A stretch of DNA of 64,000 bases from Lachnospiraceae bacterium C6A11 (GCA_000702245.1 JNKY01000002.1:45563-109562), one strand, 5' to 3'; counted from the first letter of the stretch, positions 47,179 to 56,561 are shown. Translations and numbers: made by a program. The notes: generated by a model not told the origin, from the sequence alone.

Positions 47179-48330
47179 ATGAGTGTGGTACTCCTCATCC
47201 TTAAGATCCTCGGTATAACACTCCTGTGTATCCTCGGACTTATAATCCTTGTTCTGCTTCTAGTGCTGTTTGCACCGATAAGATATAAGGTCAAGGGAGC
47301 ATATAACGAAGATATAGATGGACTGGTCAAGATAAGGTGGCTGTTTGCCGGAGTGAAAACGACTGCTGTCAAGAAGGGAGACGACAGCCTGTCGGTTCTG
47401 GCAAAGGTTACGGTCTTCGGCATACCTATCAAGAAGATCCAGGTGGTCGGCGGTGATAAGGAAGTCGGGGCTGACGGACATGTTAAACCGGGCAAGAAGG
47501 ATAAGAAAAATAAGAAGAAAAAAGGCAAGAAGGAAGAGCTTGCTGTAAATACAGTTCAGCAGACCGGTGATCAGACAGCAACGGAAGTAAATGAAGAGAA
47601 TACTCCGTCACTGGGGCTCACGGGAATAACAGATGGGCTAAGCGGTAATCTGACTGAGTTCTCGCAGGGAACACAGGAAGATATTTCGCAAGGAGCACAG
47701 GAAGAGCTGACGGAGGCTGATCTTGAAATAATGGGTCCGGATGCACAGCCTGAAGATAAAAAGGCTGCGAAGGCTCGTAAAAAAGCTGAGAAGAAGGCCG
47801 CAAAGGAAGCGAAGAAAGCTGAGAAGGCGGCAAAGAAAGCAGCCAAGGAAGGCTCCGGTGCTGAAGGCGAAGAAAAAGAAAAGAAAAATATAGCCGACAG
47901 GATAGATGATATCTACGATAAGGTCGAGGGGGCGCTTGATAAGGTTTCCGAGAAGACCGAAAAGATAGTCGTTAAGAAGAATCATGTAGTGGAATTCCTG
48001 GACAGACCGTATACCCAGAATACGATCAGAAGAGGTAAGAAGGTTTTAAAAAAGCTTTTTAAGAACCTTCTTCCGAGAAAGGGAGATGTGAATCTTCTGT
48101 TTGGACTTAAGTCACCGGCGTCAACAGGCAATATACTTGGCAAGGTGAGTATGTTCTATCCGTTCTATTACAGATGGCTTCATATAACACCTGAGTTCCA
48201 TGAACAGAAGATTGAAGCAGATCTCTGGTGTAAGGGCAGGATACATATCGGATGCTTCGCAATCCCGGCACTGTTCTTATATCTCAGCAAGGACTTTAAG
48301 AAGACAATGAACCTTGCAAAGAAGATATGA
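47179..48330 (+). CDS. DUF2953 protein (YtfI-like)
   Basis: 383 residues. One N-terminal membrane helix (about 5-32), the DUF2953 opening VLFAPIRYKVKG and VKIRWLFAG, a lysine-rich linker, an Ala/Lys/Glu-rich coiled region (AKARKKAEKKAAKEAKKA, about 195-225) and the conserved C-terminal part with YPFYYRWLHITPEF and the GRIHIGCFAIPALFLY strand. In Bacillus ytfI precedes ytfJ, and the same order is seen here; family members are linked to sporulation but the biochemical role is unknown. The long low-complexity middle makes it longer than YtfI. Confidence 0.85.
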   Translation: MSVVLLILKILGITLLCILGLIILVLLLVLFAPIRYKVKGAYNEDIDGLVKIRWLFAGVKTTAVKKGDDSLSVLAKVTVFGIPIKKIQVVGGDKEVGADGHVKPGKKDKKNKKKKGKKEELAVNTVQQTGDQTATEVNEENTPSLGLTGITDGLSGNLTEFSQGTQEDISQGAQEELTEADLEIMGPDAQPEDKKAAKARKKAEKKAAKEAKKAEKAAKKAAKEGSGAEGEEKEKKNIADRIDDIYDKVEGALDKVSEKTEKIVVKKNHVVEFLDRPYTQNTIRRGKKVLKKLFKNLLPRKGDVNLLFGLKSPASTGNILGKVSMFYPFYYRWLHITPEFHEQKIEADLWCKGRIHIGCFAIPALFLYLSKDFKKTMNLAKKI

Positions 48331-48416
48331 TGAAGCGAACGGACAATAAAAAAAGTATTTTATATTAATAGTGAAGATATACAGAAAATAACAGGTATTA
48401 TCAGGAGGATGCAGCA

Positions 48417-48836
48417 ATGGCAGATATTAAGAAAAATGATTTCAACAGTACAGTAAATTCACTCTTTGACGGTATGAGCGCTTTCCTTACCGCGAAAACA
48501 GTTATGGGCGAGCCGCAGAGAATCGGCGATACAACCATCATCCCTCTTGTGGATGTTAATTTCGGTGTTGGTGCCGGAGCATCACAGGGTTCAAAGGGTG
48601 GAAACTCAGCAGGCGGCGGAATGGGCGGCAAGATGTCACCTACAGCTGTGCTTGTTATACAGGGTGATTATGTAAAGATCGTACCTATCGGCGAGACTAA
48701 TAAACTCCAGAATGTAATGGAAATGATCCCTTCAGTTGTAGAGAAGGTTCAGAAGTTCATCAGCGGAAGAGGCAAGTCTGATGAAGAGAAGGCTGTAGAC
48801 GAAGCAATCAGCAATCTCGAGGAAACAGATATCTAA
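48417..48836 (+). CDS. ytfJ: GerW family sporulation protein YtfJ
   Basis: 139 residues with the GerW/YtfJ pattern: N-terminal helix with SLFDGMSAFLTAKTVMGEPQ, then IGDTTIIPLVDVNFGVGAG, a glycine-rich loop (GGNSAGGGMGG) and VLVIQGDYVKIVPI. YtfJ/GerW is a spore inner-membrane-associated protein needed for normal germination responses in Bacillus. AGGAGG ribosome site. Suggests a spore-forming or ancestrally spore-forming lineage, though the family also occurs in apparent non-sporulators. Confidence 0.93.
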   Translation: MADIKKNDFNSTVNSLFDGMSAFLTAKTVMGEPQRIGDTTIIPLVDVNFGVGAGASQGSKGGNSAGGGMGGKMSPTAVLVIQGDYVKIVPIGETNKLQNVMEMIPSVVEKVQKFISGRGKSDEEKAVDEAISNLEETDI

Positions 48837-48881
48837 CAAATAAATATTTTCAAAGATTCCGGTGAAAATTAAAAATAATGC

Positions 48882-48910
48882 TTGCATTCAAATTGCATTT
48901 CTGATAATAT
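48882..48910 (+). promoter_or_regulatory. Promoter of rpmB
   Basis: TTGCAT, 17 bases, TAATAT; 58 bases before the ATG. Confidence 0.5.
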
Positions 48911-48967
48911 ATGCTCGTTGTGGGTCTGATGGCAGACTAATATACCATTTAAGGAGGTGCTAGACAG

Positions 48968-49153
48968 ATGGCAAAGTGTTTTGTTTGTGAAAAAGCTGCT
49001 CACTTTGGAAATAATGTGAGCCATTCTCATAGAAGATCAAATAGGATCTGGAACTCAAACATTAAGCGTGTTAAGGCCGTTGTTGACGGTTCTCACAAGA
49101 CTGTTTATGTTTGTACATCCTGCCTTCGTTCAGGAAAGGTAGAGAGAGCGTAG
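48968..49153 (+). CDS. rpmB: 50S ribosomal protein L28
   Basis: 61 residues, the short form of L28. MAKCFVCEK and VYVCTSCLRSGKVERA hold two CxxC pairs (Cys4/Cys7 and Cys52/Cys55 by count), so this is the zinc-binding version; the central NNVSHSHRRSNRIWNSN is the L28 hallmark. AAGGAGGTG ribosome site. Divergent zinc-free copies are often made under zinc shortage in other bacteria; none is seen here. Terminator follows. Confidence 0.96.
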   Translation: MAKCFVCEKAAHFGNNVSHSHRRSNRIWNSNIKRVKAVVDGSHKTVYVCTSCLRSGKVERA

Positions 49154-49175
49154 TAATTTAGTATACGCGTAATTT

Positions 49176-49211
49176 AGCGACACCGGAGAAAAGTCTTTGG
49201 TGTCGCTTTTT
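49176..49211 (+). terminator. Terminator of rpmB
   Basis: AGCGACACC pairs with GGTGTCGCT (49199-49207), then T-rich TTTTTC. Confidence 0.88.
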
Positions 49212-49245
49212 CTTTACGTACAACTACAAATTGGGAGGTATTTAT

Positions 49246-49605
49246 ATGAGCGGTAATATTTCAAGTGAATACGGAAATATAGTAATAGATAATGAAGTTA
49301 TTGCAAAATACGCCGGTCAGGCGGCTATCGACTGCTTCGGTATAGTTGGTATGGCTTCTATTTCTGTTAAAGAAGGTATTGCTACACTTCTCAGGGGCGA
49401 CAGCAGTACCAAGGGTATAAATGTTAAAATAGACGAACAGAATAATATAGATATCGATTTTCATATCATCGTTGCTTACGGCGTAAGCATAAGAACTGTT
49501 GTAAGCAACCTTATCAAGACAGTCAGATATCAGATCGAAGAAATGACTGATATGAAGGTTAAGAATATCAATGTTTATGTAGAAGGAGTCAGAGTCATTG
49601 ACTAA
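49246..49605 (+). CDS. Asp23/Gls24 family protein (YloU-like)
   Basis: 119 residues from ATG 49246, preceded by GGGAGG; an earlier in-frame ATG (49231 region) is less suitable. The family pattern GNIVIDNEVIAKYAGQAAIDCFGIVGM and the end VKNINVYVEGVRV are clear. Asp23-like proteins are abundant, membrane-proximal in staphylococci and linked to envelope stress; in Firmicutes the YloU member lies directly before the fatty acid kinase gene, as here (13 bases). Confidence 0.93.
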   Translation: MSGNISSEYGNIVIDNEVIAKYAGQAAIDCFGIVGMASISVKEGIATLLRGDSSTKGINVKIDEQNNIDIDFHIIVAYGVSIRTVVSNLIKTVRYQIEEMTDMKVKNINVYVEGVRVID

Positions 49606-49618
49606 GGAGGAAATAGAA

Positions 49619-51361
49619 GTGTCACTTAATACTATTGATGCGGTTGCCTTGAAGAGATGTTTCATCTCGGGCGCAAATAACATTAATAATAATAAGGAAT
49701 ATATCAATGAGCTTAACGTATTTCCTGTTCCGGACGGTGATACCGGAACAAATATGACGCTAACCATCATGACAGCGGCTGCTGAGGTTGAGAGGCTGGA
49801 GAAGCCAACCATGGACAGCCTAGCCAAGGCTATCTCAAACGGTTCGCTCCGTGGTGCGAGAGGAAACTCCGGCGTTATATTGTCACAGCTTTTCAGAGGT
49901 TTCTGCAAGGATATCAAGGGTAAGACAGTTCTTTATCCGCTTGATATAGCTCTTGCTTTTTCAAGAGCTGTGGATACCGCTTATAAGGCTGTTATGAAGC
50001 CGAAGGAAGGAACTATCCTTACCGTTGCGAAGGGTATGTCTGAGAAGGCGTCAGAGCTTATGGAGTCGGATGATCCGATCGATATGATCAGCTTTGGTGA
50101 GCAGGTTCTGGGCTACGGTGAAGAGGTTCTTGAGAAGACTCCGGATATGCTTCCGGTCCTTAAGGAAGCAGGAGTTGTAGATTCCGGCGGACAGGGACTT
50201 GTTGAAGTGATAAGGGGCGTGCTTCTTGCTCTGAAGGGTGAGGATGTTGGAGCCGGCGAAGGTGCTGCAGTTCAGAAGCCTAAGGCTAAGCCTTCCTTCA
50301 AGGAGATTGATTTCTCGGGAAGCAGTAATGATCATATCTCAACAGCTGATATTAAATACGGCTATTGTACAGAGTTTATAATCATGCTTGATAAGTCACT
50401 TGCTGATGAGGAGGTTGAAGCTTTCAAGGAATATCTGCTTTCAATCGGTGATTCGCTGGTATGCGTTGCGGATGAGGAGCTTGTCAAGGTTCATGTTCAT
50501 ACAAATCATCCGGGTCTTGCCTTTGAAAAGGCTCTTACCTACGGCGCCCTCACAAAGATGAAGATCGACAATATGCGTGAGGAGCATACCGAGAGAGTTA
50601 TCCTACATGAGGAGAGGACTAAGGAAAAGGAAAGTGCTGAGCCTGTTAAGAAGATAGAGGTTGAGAAGGCAACTCATGTTCCGAAGCCTTCCGAGCCACC
50701 TAAGAAATACGGCTTTGTAGCTGTTGCAGTCGGAGAAGGAATATCGAACATCCTTAAGGATATCGGTATAGACCATATCATTTCTGGCGGTCAGACCATG
50801 AATCCGAGTACGGAGGATATCCTTTCTGCAGTTAAGCAGGTGAATGCGGAGAATGTATTTGTATTTCCGAATAATAAGAATATCATCCTTGCTGCAAGCC
50901 AGGCGGCAAAAATATATAAAGAGAAGAATATCGTAGTCATCCCGACCGCTTCTGTTCCTCAGAGCATAAGCGCTATGATCGAATTCAATGCGGATGCTGA
51001 TCCTGAGGCGAATAAGGAAGCTATGTCAATTGTCATGGAAACAGTCAAGACAGGTGAGGTAACCTACGCTGTGCGCGACACTTCACTGGATGGCAAGAAT
51101 ATAAAGAAGGGCGATATCATGGGTATCGACGGCGGCGGTATAGCAGCTGTCGGAGAGGATATCAATGATACGACTGCTGCCCTTGTGGAAAATATGATCG
51201 ATGAGGACTCAGGTCTTCTGACGATCTATTATGGTGAGGATATAGAGAAAGAGAAGGCTGAGGAGCTTGTGGCTTCCCTGGGCGAGAAGTTTGAGGATGT
51301 TGAAATCGACCTTCACTACGGCGGACAGCCTATCTATTATTATATCATTTCTGTAGAATAA
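49619..51361 (+). CDS. fakA: Fatty acid kinase subunit FakA (DAK domain protein, YloV)
   Basis: 580 residues from GTG 49619, which has AAGGAGG 8 bases upstream; a TTG within the asp23-like gene is rejected. FakA phosphorylates fatty acids carried by FakB (DegV) proteins. The N-terminal DhaL-like kinase domain has VFPVPDGDTGTNM (metal/ATP aspartates) and LRGARGNSGVILSQ; a middle domain begins after residue 220 (IKYGYCTEFIIML) and the C-terminal FakB-binding part has FPNNKNIILAA. fakB is not in the window. Confidence 0.93.
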   Translation: MSLNTIDAVALKRCFISGANNINNNKEYINELNVFPVPDGDTGTNMTLTIMTAAAEVERLEKPTMDSLAKAISNGSLRGARGNSGVILSQLFRGFCKDIKGKTVLYPLDIALAFSRAVDTAYKAVMKPKEGTILTVAKGMSEKASELMESDDPIDMISFGEQVLGYGEEVLEKTPDMLPVLKEAGVVDSGGQGLVEVIRGVLLALKGEDVGAGEGAAVQKPKAKPSFKEIDFSGSSNDHISTADIKYGYCTEFIIMLDKSLADEEVEAFKEYLLSIGDSLVCVADEELVKVHVHTNHPGLAFEKALTYGALTKMKIDNMREEHTERVILHEERTKEKESAEPVKKIEVEKATHVPKPSEPPKKYGFVAVAVGEGISNILKDIGIDHIISGGQTMNPSTEDILSAVKQVNAENVFVFPNNKNIILAASQAAKIYKEKNIVVIPTASVPQSISAMIEFNADADPEANKEAMSIVMETVKTGEVTYAVRDTSLDGKNIKKGDIMGIDGGGIAAVGEDINDTTAALVENMIDEDSGLLTIYYGEDIEKEKAEELVASLGEKFEDVEIDLHYGGQPIYYYIISVE

Positions 51362-51368
51362 TCATAAT

Positions 51369-51400
51369 ATGGCTTCTGCATACCGCGGAAGCCATTATTT
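51369..51400 (+). terminator. Weak terminator between fakA and recG
   Basis: ATGGCTTC pairs with GAAGCCAT (51388-51395), followed by TATTTT. An in-frame ATG for recG lies inside this hairpin and is unlikely to be used. Confidence 0.6.
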
Positions 51401-51425
51401 TAAGATTGCCGGAGGAAGGCTGAGG

Positions 51426-53441
51426 ATGGAACTTTCGAGCAGTATCGAGTCTGTCAAGGGGATAGGCGAGAAGACGGCGAAGCTGTTTAATAAACTGCAT
51501 ATTTTTACGGTCGAGGATCTGATCAGAGCCTACCCGAGGGATTATCTAAGCTACGAGGAACCGCGGGGGCTTGCGGGTGCGCCTGTCGGGATCAGGGTTG
51601 CGCTTTATCTCGAGATAAAGAGCTATGTGAATTCTGAGAAGAGGGGACGTTATATTATTACGAGCCTTACTGCCGGTGATTCGGTAAATACCATCAGGAT
51701 GGTATGGTTCAACAGTCCGTTTCTGAGAAACGTCTTGAAACGTGGCGAGAGATATGTATTTGTGGGAACCATAAAAAAGAAGAACAATTCTTTAGTGATG
51801 GAGATGCCGGAGTATTATCCAAAGGATAAATACAGGGGAATGATGACCACAATGCAGCCGGTTTACAGTCTGACGGCAGGACTTACAAACAATTCCTTCC
51901 AGAGGGCGATAAGGGAGACCGGTAATCTGATAAGAAGCATCTCGGATCCGCTGCCTGAGAAGGTACGGCAGGAGTATAAATTGATGAAGCTGGATGAGGC
52001 TCTCTTCAATATGCATTTTCCGCAGAATGAAGAGGTGCTGAAGGATGCTGTGAGAAGACTTGCCTTTGACGAGTTTGCAAGCTTCCTGCTTGAGGTAAAG
52101 AGACTTCGTGCAGAGAATGCGGTGCTAAGTAATGTTCACCCGGTAACGGAGGCGGCATGTATCAGGGCTGATGCTTTTATTGCATCACTGCCGTTCAGCC
52201 TGACAAATGCACAGAAGAATGCAATCCTTGATATAAAGAAGGATATGACCTCGGATTATGTAATGAACAGGCTTATCCAGGGCGACGTGGGCAGCGGCAA
52301 GACCATAATCGCGGTTATAGCACTTTATATGAATGCGCTGTCGGGCAGTCAGGGCGTCCTGATGGTACCGACTGAGGTTCTGGCGCAGCAGCATTTTAAA
52401 GATATAGAAGGGCTTCTCTCAAAATACGGTATACGGACCGCGCTTCTGACCGGTTCGCTTCCGATAAAGGAGAAGAGAGTCATATATGAAAAATTGAAAA
52501 AAGGTGAGATTGATATACTTATCGGAACGCATGCTGTGATCCAGGATAAGGTAGAGATAGACAATCTCGGACTGGTAGTGACCGATGAACAGCATAGGTT
52601 CGGCGTAAGGCAGAGAGAAAGGCTTTCGGAGAAGGGTAAGGATCCGCATGTTCTTATCATGAGTGCGACACCTATTCCGAGAACCCTTGCGATCATACTT
52701 TATGCAGATCTTGACATATCGGTTATCGATGAGCTGCCGGCTTCAAGAAAGCGTGTCATGAACTGCGTTGTGGATACTTCCTACAGGGATACGGCGTATA
52801 AGTTCATCCTGAAGGAGATAAGAGCCGGGCATCAGGCTTATATTATCTGTCCGATGGTTGACAGCTCCGAGACGGTGGATGCTGAGAATGTCATAGATTA
52901 CAGTGAAGAGCTGAAGGCGTATTTCAGGGACAATGCAAGGATCGAATACCTTCATGGAAAGATGAAGGACGATGAGAAGAATGCGGTTCTTATGAGATTC
53001 ATGAACCGTGAGATTGATATACTTGTTTCGACGACTGTTATCGAGGTTGGTATCAATAACCAGAATGCGACAGTCATGATGATAGAAAATGCTGAACGCT
53101 TCGGGCTTGCACAGCTTCATCAGCTGAGAGGAAGAGTCGGGCGAGGCAGTGACAGCTCTTATTGTATATTTATCAATACCAAGGAGACTGAGGATTCGGT
53201 AAAAAGGCTTAAGGTTCTGGAGAATTCCAACGACGGCTTCTATATCGCAAATGAGGATATGAAGCAGAGAGGACCGGGAGATTTCTTCGGTATCAGGCAG
53301 AGCGGTGATATGATCTTCAGGGTTGCCGATATTTACAATCACGCAGATATACTCAGGAAGGCGCAGGATGCAGTGCTGAAATACAGTGAAGACCTGCAGG
53401 ATTACGTGAAGAATGATGAGAAGATCATCACTACGCTGTGA
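51426..53441 (+). CDS. recG: ATP-dependent DNA helicase RecG
   Basis: 671 residues from ATG 51426 (GGAGG upstream), the usual length; the ATG 19 codons earlier lies in a terminator hairpin. RecG reverses stalled forks and processes branched DNA. The N-terminal helix-hairpin (VKGIGEKTAKLF) and wedge/OB domain are followed by Walker A QGDVGSGKT, the DEQH box VTDEQHRFG, motif III MSATPIPRT and the C-terminal helicase domain with HQLRGRVGRG, ending with the TRG-like domain. Conserved position after fakA. Confidence 0.96.
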   Translation: MELSSSIESVKGIGEKTAKLFNKLHIFTVEDLIRAYPRDYLSYEEPRGLAGAPVGIRVALYLEIKSYVNSEKRGRYIITSLTAGDSVNTIRMVWFNSPFLRNVLKRGERYVFVGTIKKKNNSLVMEMPEYYPKDKYRGMMTTMQPVYSLTAGLTNNSFQRAIRETGNLIRSISDPLPEKVRQEYKLMKLDEALFNMHFPQNEEVLKDAVRRLAFDEFASFLLEVKRLRAENAVLSNVHPVTEAACIRADAFIASLPFSLTNAQKNAILDIKKDMTSDYVMNRLIQGDVGSGKTIIAVIALYMNALSGSQGVLMVPTEVLAQQHFKDIEGLLSKYGIRTALLTGSLPIKEKRVIYEKLKKGEIDILIGTHAVIQDKVEIDNLGLVVTDEQHRFGVRQRERLSEKGKDPHVLIMSATPIPRTLAIILYADLDISVIDELPASRKRVMNCVVDTSYRDTAYKFILKEIRAGHQAYIICPMVDSSETVDAENVIDYSEELKAYFRDNARIEYLHGKMKDDEKNAVLMRFMNREIDILVSTTVIEVGINNQNATVMMIENAERFGLAQLHQLRGRVGRGSDSSYCIFINTKETEDSVKRLKVLENSNDGFYIANEDMKQRGPGDFFGIRQSGDMIFRVADIYNHADILRKAQDAVLKYSEDLQDYVKNDEKIITTL

Positions 53442-53489
53442 CAGTTTGATGATATGATAGTCACTGTAAAAGTTAAAATTAAAATTGAT

Positions 53490-53509
53490 ACGATTATGAC
53501 GGTAATCGT
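53490..53509 (+). promoter_or_regulatory. Inverted repeat upstream of the cellulase gene, possible operator
   Basis: ACGATTA-TGACGG-TAATCGT, 7-bp perfect arms, 78 bases before the GH5 start. No T-run, so an operator is possible; the recG-GH5 gap otherwise shows no clear promoter. Confidence 0.35.
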
Positions 53510-53586
53510 TTAATGATAAAAAATGATATGGTTATTGCTGTGATCATGTATTTGATGGCAGTAAAACAAAATATGGGAGGACGGAT

Positions 53587-55362
53587 ATGTCAACGGATGA
53601 TATTAAGAAGGACGCTGAGACTGTAAAGGAAGCGGACAAGAAGGAAGAAAATAAGAAGGATGGCAAGGGTGGCGGCAAGGGCTTTCCGAAGGGGGCTTTT
53701 ATCGCAATTGTTGTGCTTGCTCTTGCGGTGATCGGACTTGTGGCTTTCATAATTGGCGATAAGACCGGTAAGAAGAAAAAGTCAGATGATAATACAACTA
53801 AGGTTGAAAATACAACTGAAGCTACAACTGACAATTCTACTGAGAAGGCAACTGATACAACAACTACTGCGGGCACTGAGAAGGATACAACAGAAGCAAC
53901 GACAGAAAAGACAGAGAAGAAGGATGATCCTATCCTTAGCTCAAAATCACCGATATATATTAAGCTCGACAATTCAGGCTACTGGGGTGACGGAAGCAGC
54001 TTTACCTGCCAGTACAATGTGAATGTGGTTAATAATTCCGGTAAGGCGGTTGAGAACTGGGAGGTTGTATTTACGGGCTTTGGTAAGGACAGTAAGCTTG
54101 GAGACAACTGGAGCGGTAATTACAAGCTTGAGGATGGCACCCTTAGTATCAAGCCGGTTGATTATAATAATAAGATAGAAGACAAGAATGAGATTAATTT
54201 TGGTTTCCAGGTAATCCTCACCTCAGAGGCTGAGGCTAAGAATGCTACAAGAGCAGCTAAACTCTACATCGACGGCAAGGAATATGATGCAGCGGCTGCA
54301 GTTGGCGGCGAGGATAAGACAGAGGCAGATACCAAGGAAGATAAGACAGAAAGTACTAAGGACGAGAAAACTGAGAGCACTAAGGAAGATAAGACTGAAG
54401 CCACAAAGGAGGATAAGACAGAATCCGGCAAGGATGACAAGACTGAGGGCAAGACTCCTTTCGAGGTTCACGGAAAGCTTAAGCTTGATGGTGTTGATAT
54501 AGTAGATAAGAATGGCGATAAGTTCCAGCTTAAGGGGGTCAGCACACATGGTATTGCATGGTTCCCTGACTATGTAAATAAGGATGCATTCCAGACTATC
54601 AGAGATGACTGGGGCGCAAATCTTATCAGAATAGCTATGTATACTGATGAAAACGGCGGATACTGTGTAGGCGGAAATAAGGAAAATCTGAAGAATCTTG
54701 TGAAGAAGGGCGTTGATGCGGCAACAGAGCTTGGTATGTACGTTATCGTTGACTGGCACATTCTTCATGACCTTACACCTATGAAATATAAGGATGAGGC
54801 TATTGCTTTCTTCGATGAGATGACTGAGCTTTACAAGGATCATGATAATATCATCTATGAAATCTGTAACGAGCCAAACGGCGGAACAAGCTGGTCAGAG
54901 GTTAAGGAATACGCAGAGGAGGTTATTCCTGTAATAAGGAAGAACTGTCCGGATGCACTGATCATCGTCGGTACACCTACCTGGTCACAGGACGCAGATG
55001 CAGCTTCAAACGATAAGATTGAGGGCTATGATAATGTAATGTATGCGGTTCATTTCTATGCAGCAACACATAAGGAAGGTATCAGAGATAAGGTTAAGAC
55101 TGCGAGAGCAAACGGAGCGGCTGTATTTATAAGTGAGTTCAGTATCTGTGATGCATCAGGCGACGGTGCGATTGATTATGCTTCGGCAAAGGAATGGATG
55201 GATTATCTTGATGATAATGATATTTCATATGCTATGTGGAATCTCAGCAACAAGAACGAGGCTTCATCACTGATAAGCTCCGGCTGCAACAAGACTTCTG
55301 GCTGGTCGGCAGATGATATGTCTGAGACCGGAAAGTGGCTCCTTGAGCAGCTTAAGGACTGA
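53587..55362 (+). CDS. Membrane-anchored GH5 cellulase with CBM2-like domain
   Basis: 591 residues. A charged cytoplasmic N-terminus (1-36), one membrane helix (about 37-57) and KKKK show a type II signal-anchor rather than a cleaved signal. A Thr/Lys/Glu linker (60-115) leads to a CBM2-like beta domain (about 120-235; SSFTCQYNVNVVNNSGK, WSGNYKL, FGFQV), then EDKTE-type repeats (243-288), then a GH5 catalytic domain (292-591) resembling subfamily 2 endoglucanases. Acid/base Glu429 (IICNEP context) and nucleophile Glu517 (FISEF) are present, with the conserved STHGIAWFP start. It should hydrolyse beta-1,4-glucans at the cell surface. Confidence 0.9.
   Translation: MSTDDIKKDAETVKEADKKEENKKDGKGGGKGFPKGAFIAIVVLALAVIGLVAFIIGDKTGKKKKSDDNTTKVENTTEATTDNSTEKATDTTTTAGTEKDTTEATTEKTEKKDDPILSSKSPIYIKLDNSGYWGDGSSFTCQYNVNVVNNSGKAVENWEVVFTGFGKDSKLGDNWSGNYKLEDGTLSIKPVDYNNKIEDKNEINFGFQVILTSEAEAKNATRAAKLYIDGKEYDAAAAVGGEDKTEADTKEDKTESTKDEKTESTKEDKTEATKEDKTESGKDDKTEGKTPFEVHGKLKLDGVDIVDKNGDKFQLKGVSTHGIAWFPDYVNKDAFQTIRDDWGANLIRIAMYTDENGGYCVGGNKENLKNLVKKGVDAATELGMYVIVDWHILHDLTPMKYKDEAIAFFDEMTELYKDHDNIIYEICNEPNGGTSWSEVKEYAEEVIPVIRKNCPDALIIVGTPTWSQDADAASNDKIEGYDNVMYAVHFYAATHKEGIRDKVKTARANGAAVFISEFSICDASGDGAIDYASAKEWMDYLDDNDISYAMWNLSNKNEASSLISSGCNKTSGWSADDMSETGKWLLEQLKD
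54313..54450 (+). repeat. Coding tandem repeat in the cellulase linker
   Basis: About six imperfect 24-bp units encoding EDKTE(S/A)TK-like octapeptides between the carbohydrate-binding and catalytic domains; a charged flexible spacer. Confidence 0.8.
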
Positions 55363-55413
55363 TAAAGTGGGAAACATCAGCTATTAAAAAATACTTAAGT
55401 AATTGTGCAAAGG

Positions 55414-55442
55414 TTGACATTTTGTTAAAAAAGTATTACAAA
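55414..55442 (+). promoter_or_regulatory. Possible promoter of rsmD-coaD
   Basis: TTGACA (55414-55419), 17 bases, TACAAA (weak -10); 39 bases before the ATG. Confidence 0.4.
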
Positions 55443-55480
55443 TAGAAGTGGCGTTTTATTACAGGAACAGAGGTTAGTTT

Positions 55481-56032
55481 ATGCGCGTAATTGCAGGTTC
55501 AAGAAGAAGTCTTCCTCTTAAGACGGTTGAGGGACTTGAAACAAGGCCGACTACAGACCGTATTAAGGAAACATTATTTAATATACTTATGCCTGATATC
55601 AGCGGTGCAAGGTTTCTCGATCTTTTTGCGGGAAGCGGCGGTATAGGCATAGAGGCTCTTTCAAGAGGAGCTGCGTCTGCTGTATTTGTTGACAATAGCA
55701 GGGATGCAATAAGGTGCATAAATGACAATGTGAAGTTTACTAAGTTCACGGATGAGGCTGAGGTGGTAAGACTTGATGCACTGTCGTATGTCAGGGCTTT
55801 AAGGAAGGTTGATTTCGACATCATCTTTCTGGATCCGCCTTATGCAGCGGGAGCAGAGAGGGACATACTCAGCGTGCTCTCTACGAAGGACTTTAAGAAT
55901 AATGACGCGCTGATAATAGTTGAAGCGGCTCTTGATACTGACTTTTCGTACGCAGAGGAGCTTGGCTTTACTATTTATAAAATAAAAGAATATAAATCAA
56001 ATAAACATGTATTTATGCAGAAGAGTCTGTAG
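55481..56032 (+). CDS. rsmD: 16S rRNA (guanine(966)-N(2))-methyltransferase
   Basis: RsmD methylates G966 of 16S rRNA in the 30S head. The 183-residue protein opens MRVIAGSRRSLPL with RPTTDRIKETLFN, has SAM motif I LFAGSGGIGIEALSRGA and the catalytic DPPY (IIFLDPPY). AGAGG ribosome site. In operon with coaD, the usual Firmicute pair; a GCCGGT/ACCGGC hairpin lies in the 43-base gap. Confidence 0.95.
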   Translation: MRVIAGSRRSLPLKTVEGLETRPTTDRIKETLFNILMPDISGARFLDLFAGSGGIGIEALSRGAASAVFVDNSRDAIRCINDNVKFTKFTDEAEVVRLDALSYVRALRKVDFDIIFLDPPYAAGAERDILSVLSTKDFKNNDALIIVEAALDTDFSYAEELGFTIYKIKEYKSNKHVFMQKSL

Positions 56033-56075
56033 GATGCATGGCCGGTGAGCTTTGACCGGCATAAAGGACAGCATA

Positions 56076-56561
56076 ATGATAACAGCAGTATACCCGGGCA
56101 GCTTTGATCCTGTCACACTCGGACACCTTGATATCATCAAGAGAGGAGCTGAGTGTTTTGACAATCTGGTCATAGGCGTGCTCAATAATTCAGAGAAAAA
56201 ATCACCATTGTTTACTTTAGAAGAACGTGTTATTATGTTAAAGGAAGTTACATCGGATATGCCGAATGTATCGGTCGAGTGCTTTGACGGGCTTCTGGTA
56301 GACTTTGTCAGAAGCAAAGGTTCAAACATAATCATCCGCGGACTCAGAGCAATGGCGGATTTCAATATTGAACTCCAGATGGCACAGACAAATCGCGCGG
56401 TTGCACCTGATATTGATACCTTGTTCTTTTCAACAAGTACTCAGTATTCGGCAATCAGTTCGAGTATAGTGAAGGAATATGCCAGCTACGGGGTTTCGGT
56501 GAAGGATTTTGTTCCGGCAACTATCCTTCATAGGATAGAAGCAAAGTATAAGAAAGTATAA
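56076..56561 (+). CDS. coaD: Phosphopantetheine adenylyltransferase
   Basis: CoaD makes dephospho-CoA from 4'-phosphopantetheine and ATP. 161 residues from ATG 56076 (AAAGGA upstream; a TTG 8 codons earlier is rejected). Nucleotidyltransferase motifs: YPGSFDPVTLGHLDII near the N-terminus and ISSSIVKEYA near the C-terminus, with IRGLRAMADF between. Length and motifs match the family closely. Confidence 0.97.
   Translation: MITAVYPGSFDPVTLGHLDIIKRGAECFDNLVIGVLNNSEKKSPLFTLEERVIMLKEVTSDMPNVSVECFDGLLVDFVRSKGSNIIIRGLRAMADFNIELQMAQTNRAVAPDIDTLFFSTSTQYSAISSSIVKEYASYGVSVKDFVPATILHRIEAKYKKV

Noticed and set aside
51369..51425. Longer N-terminus for RecG
   Set aside because: The earlier ATG is inside the terminator hairpin of fakA and the added residues do not resemble RecG.
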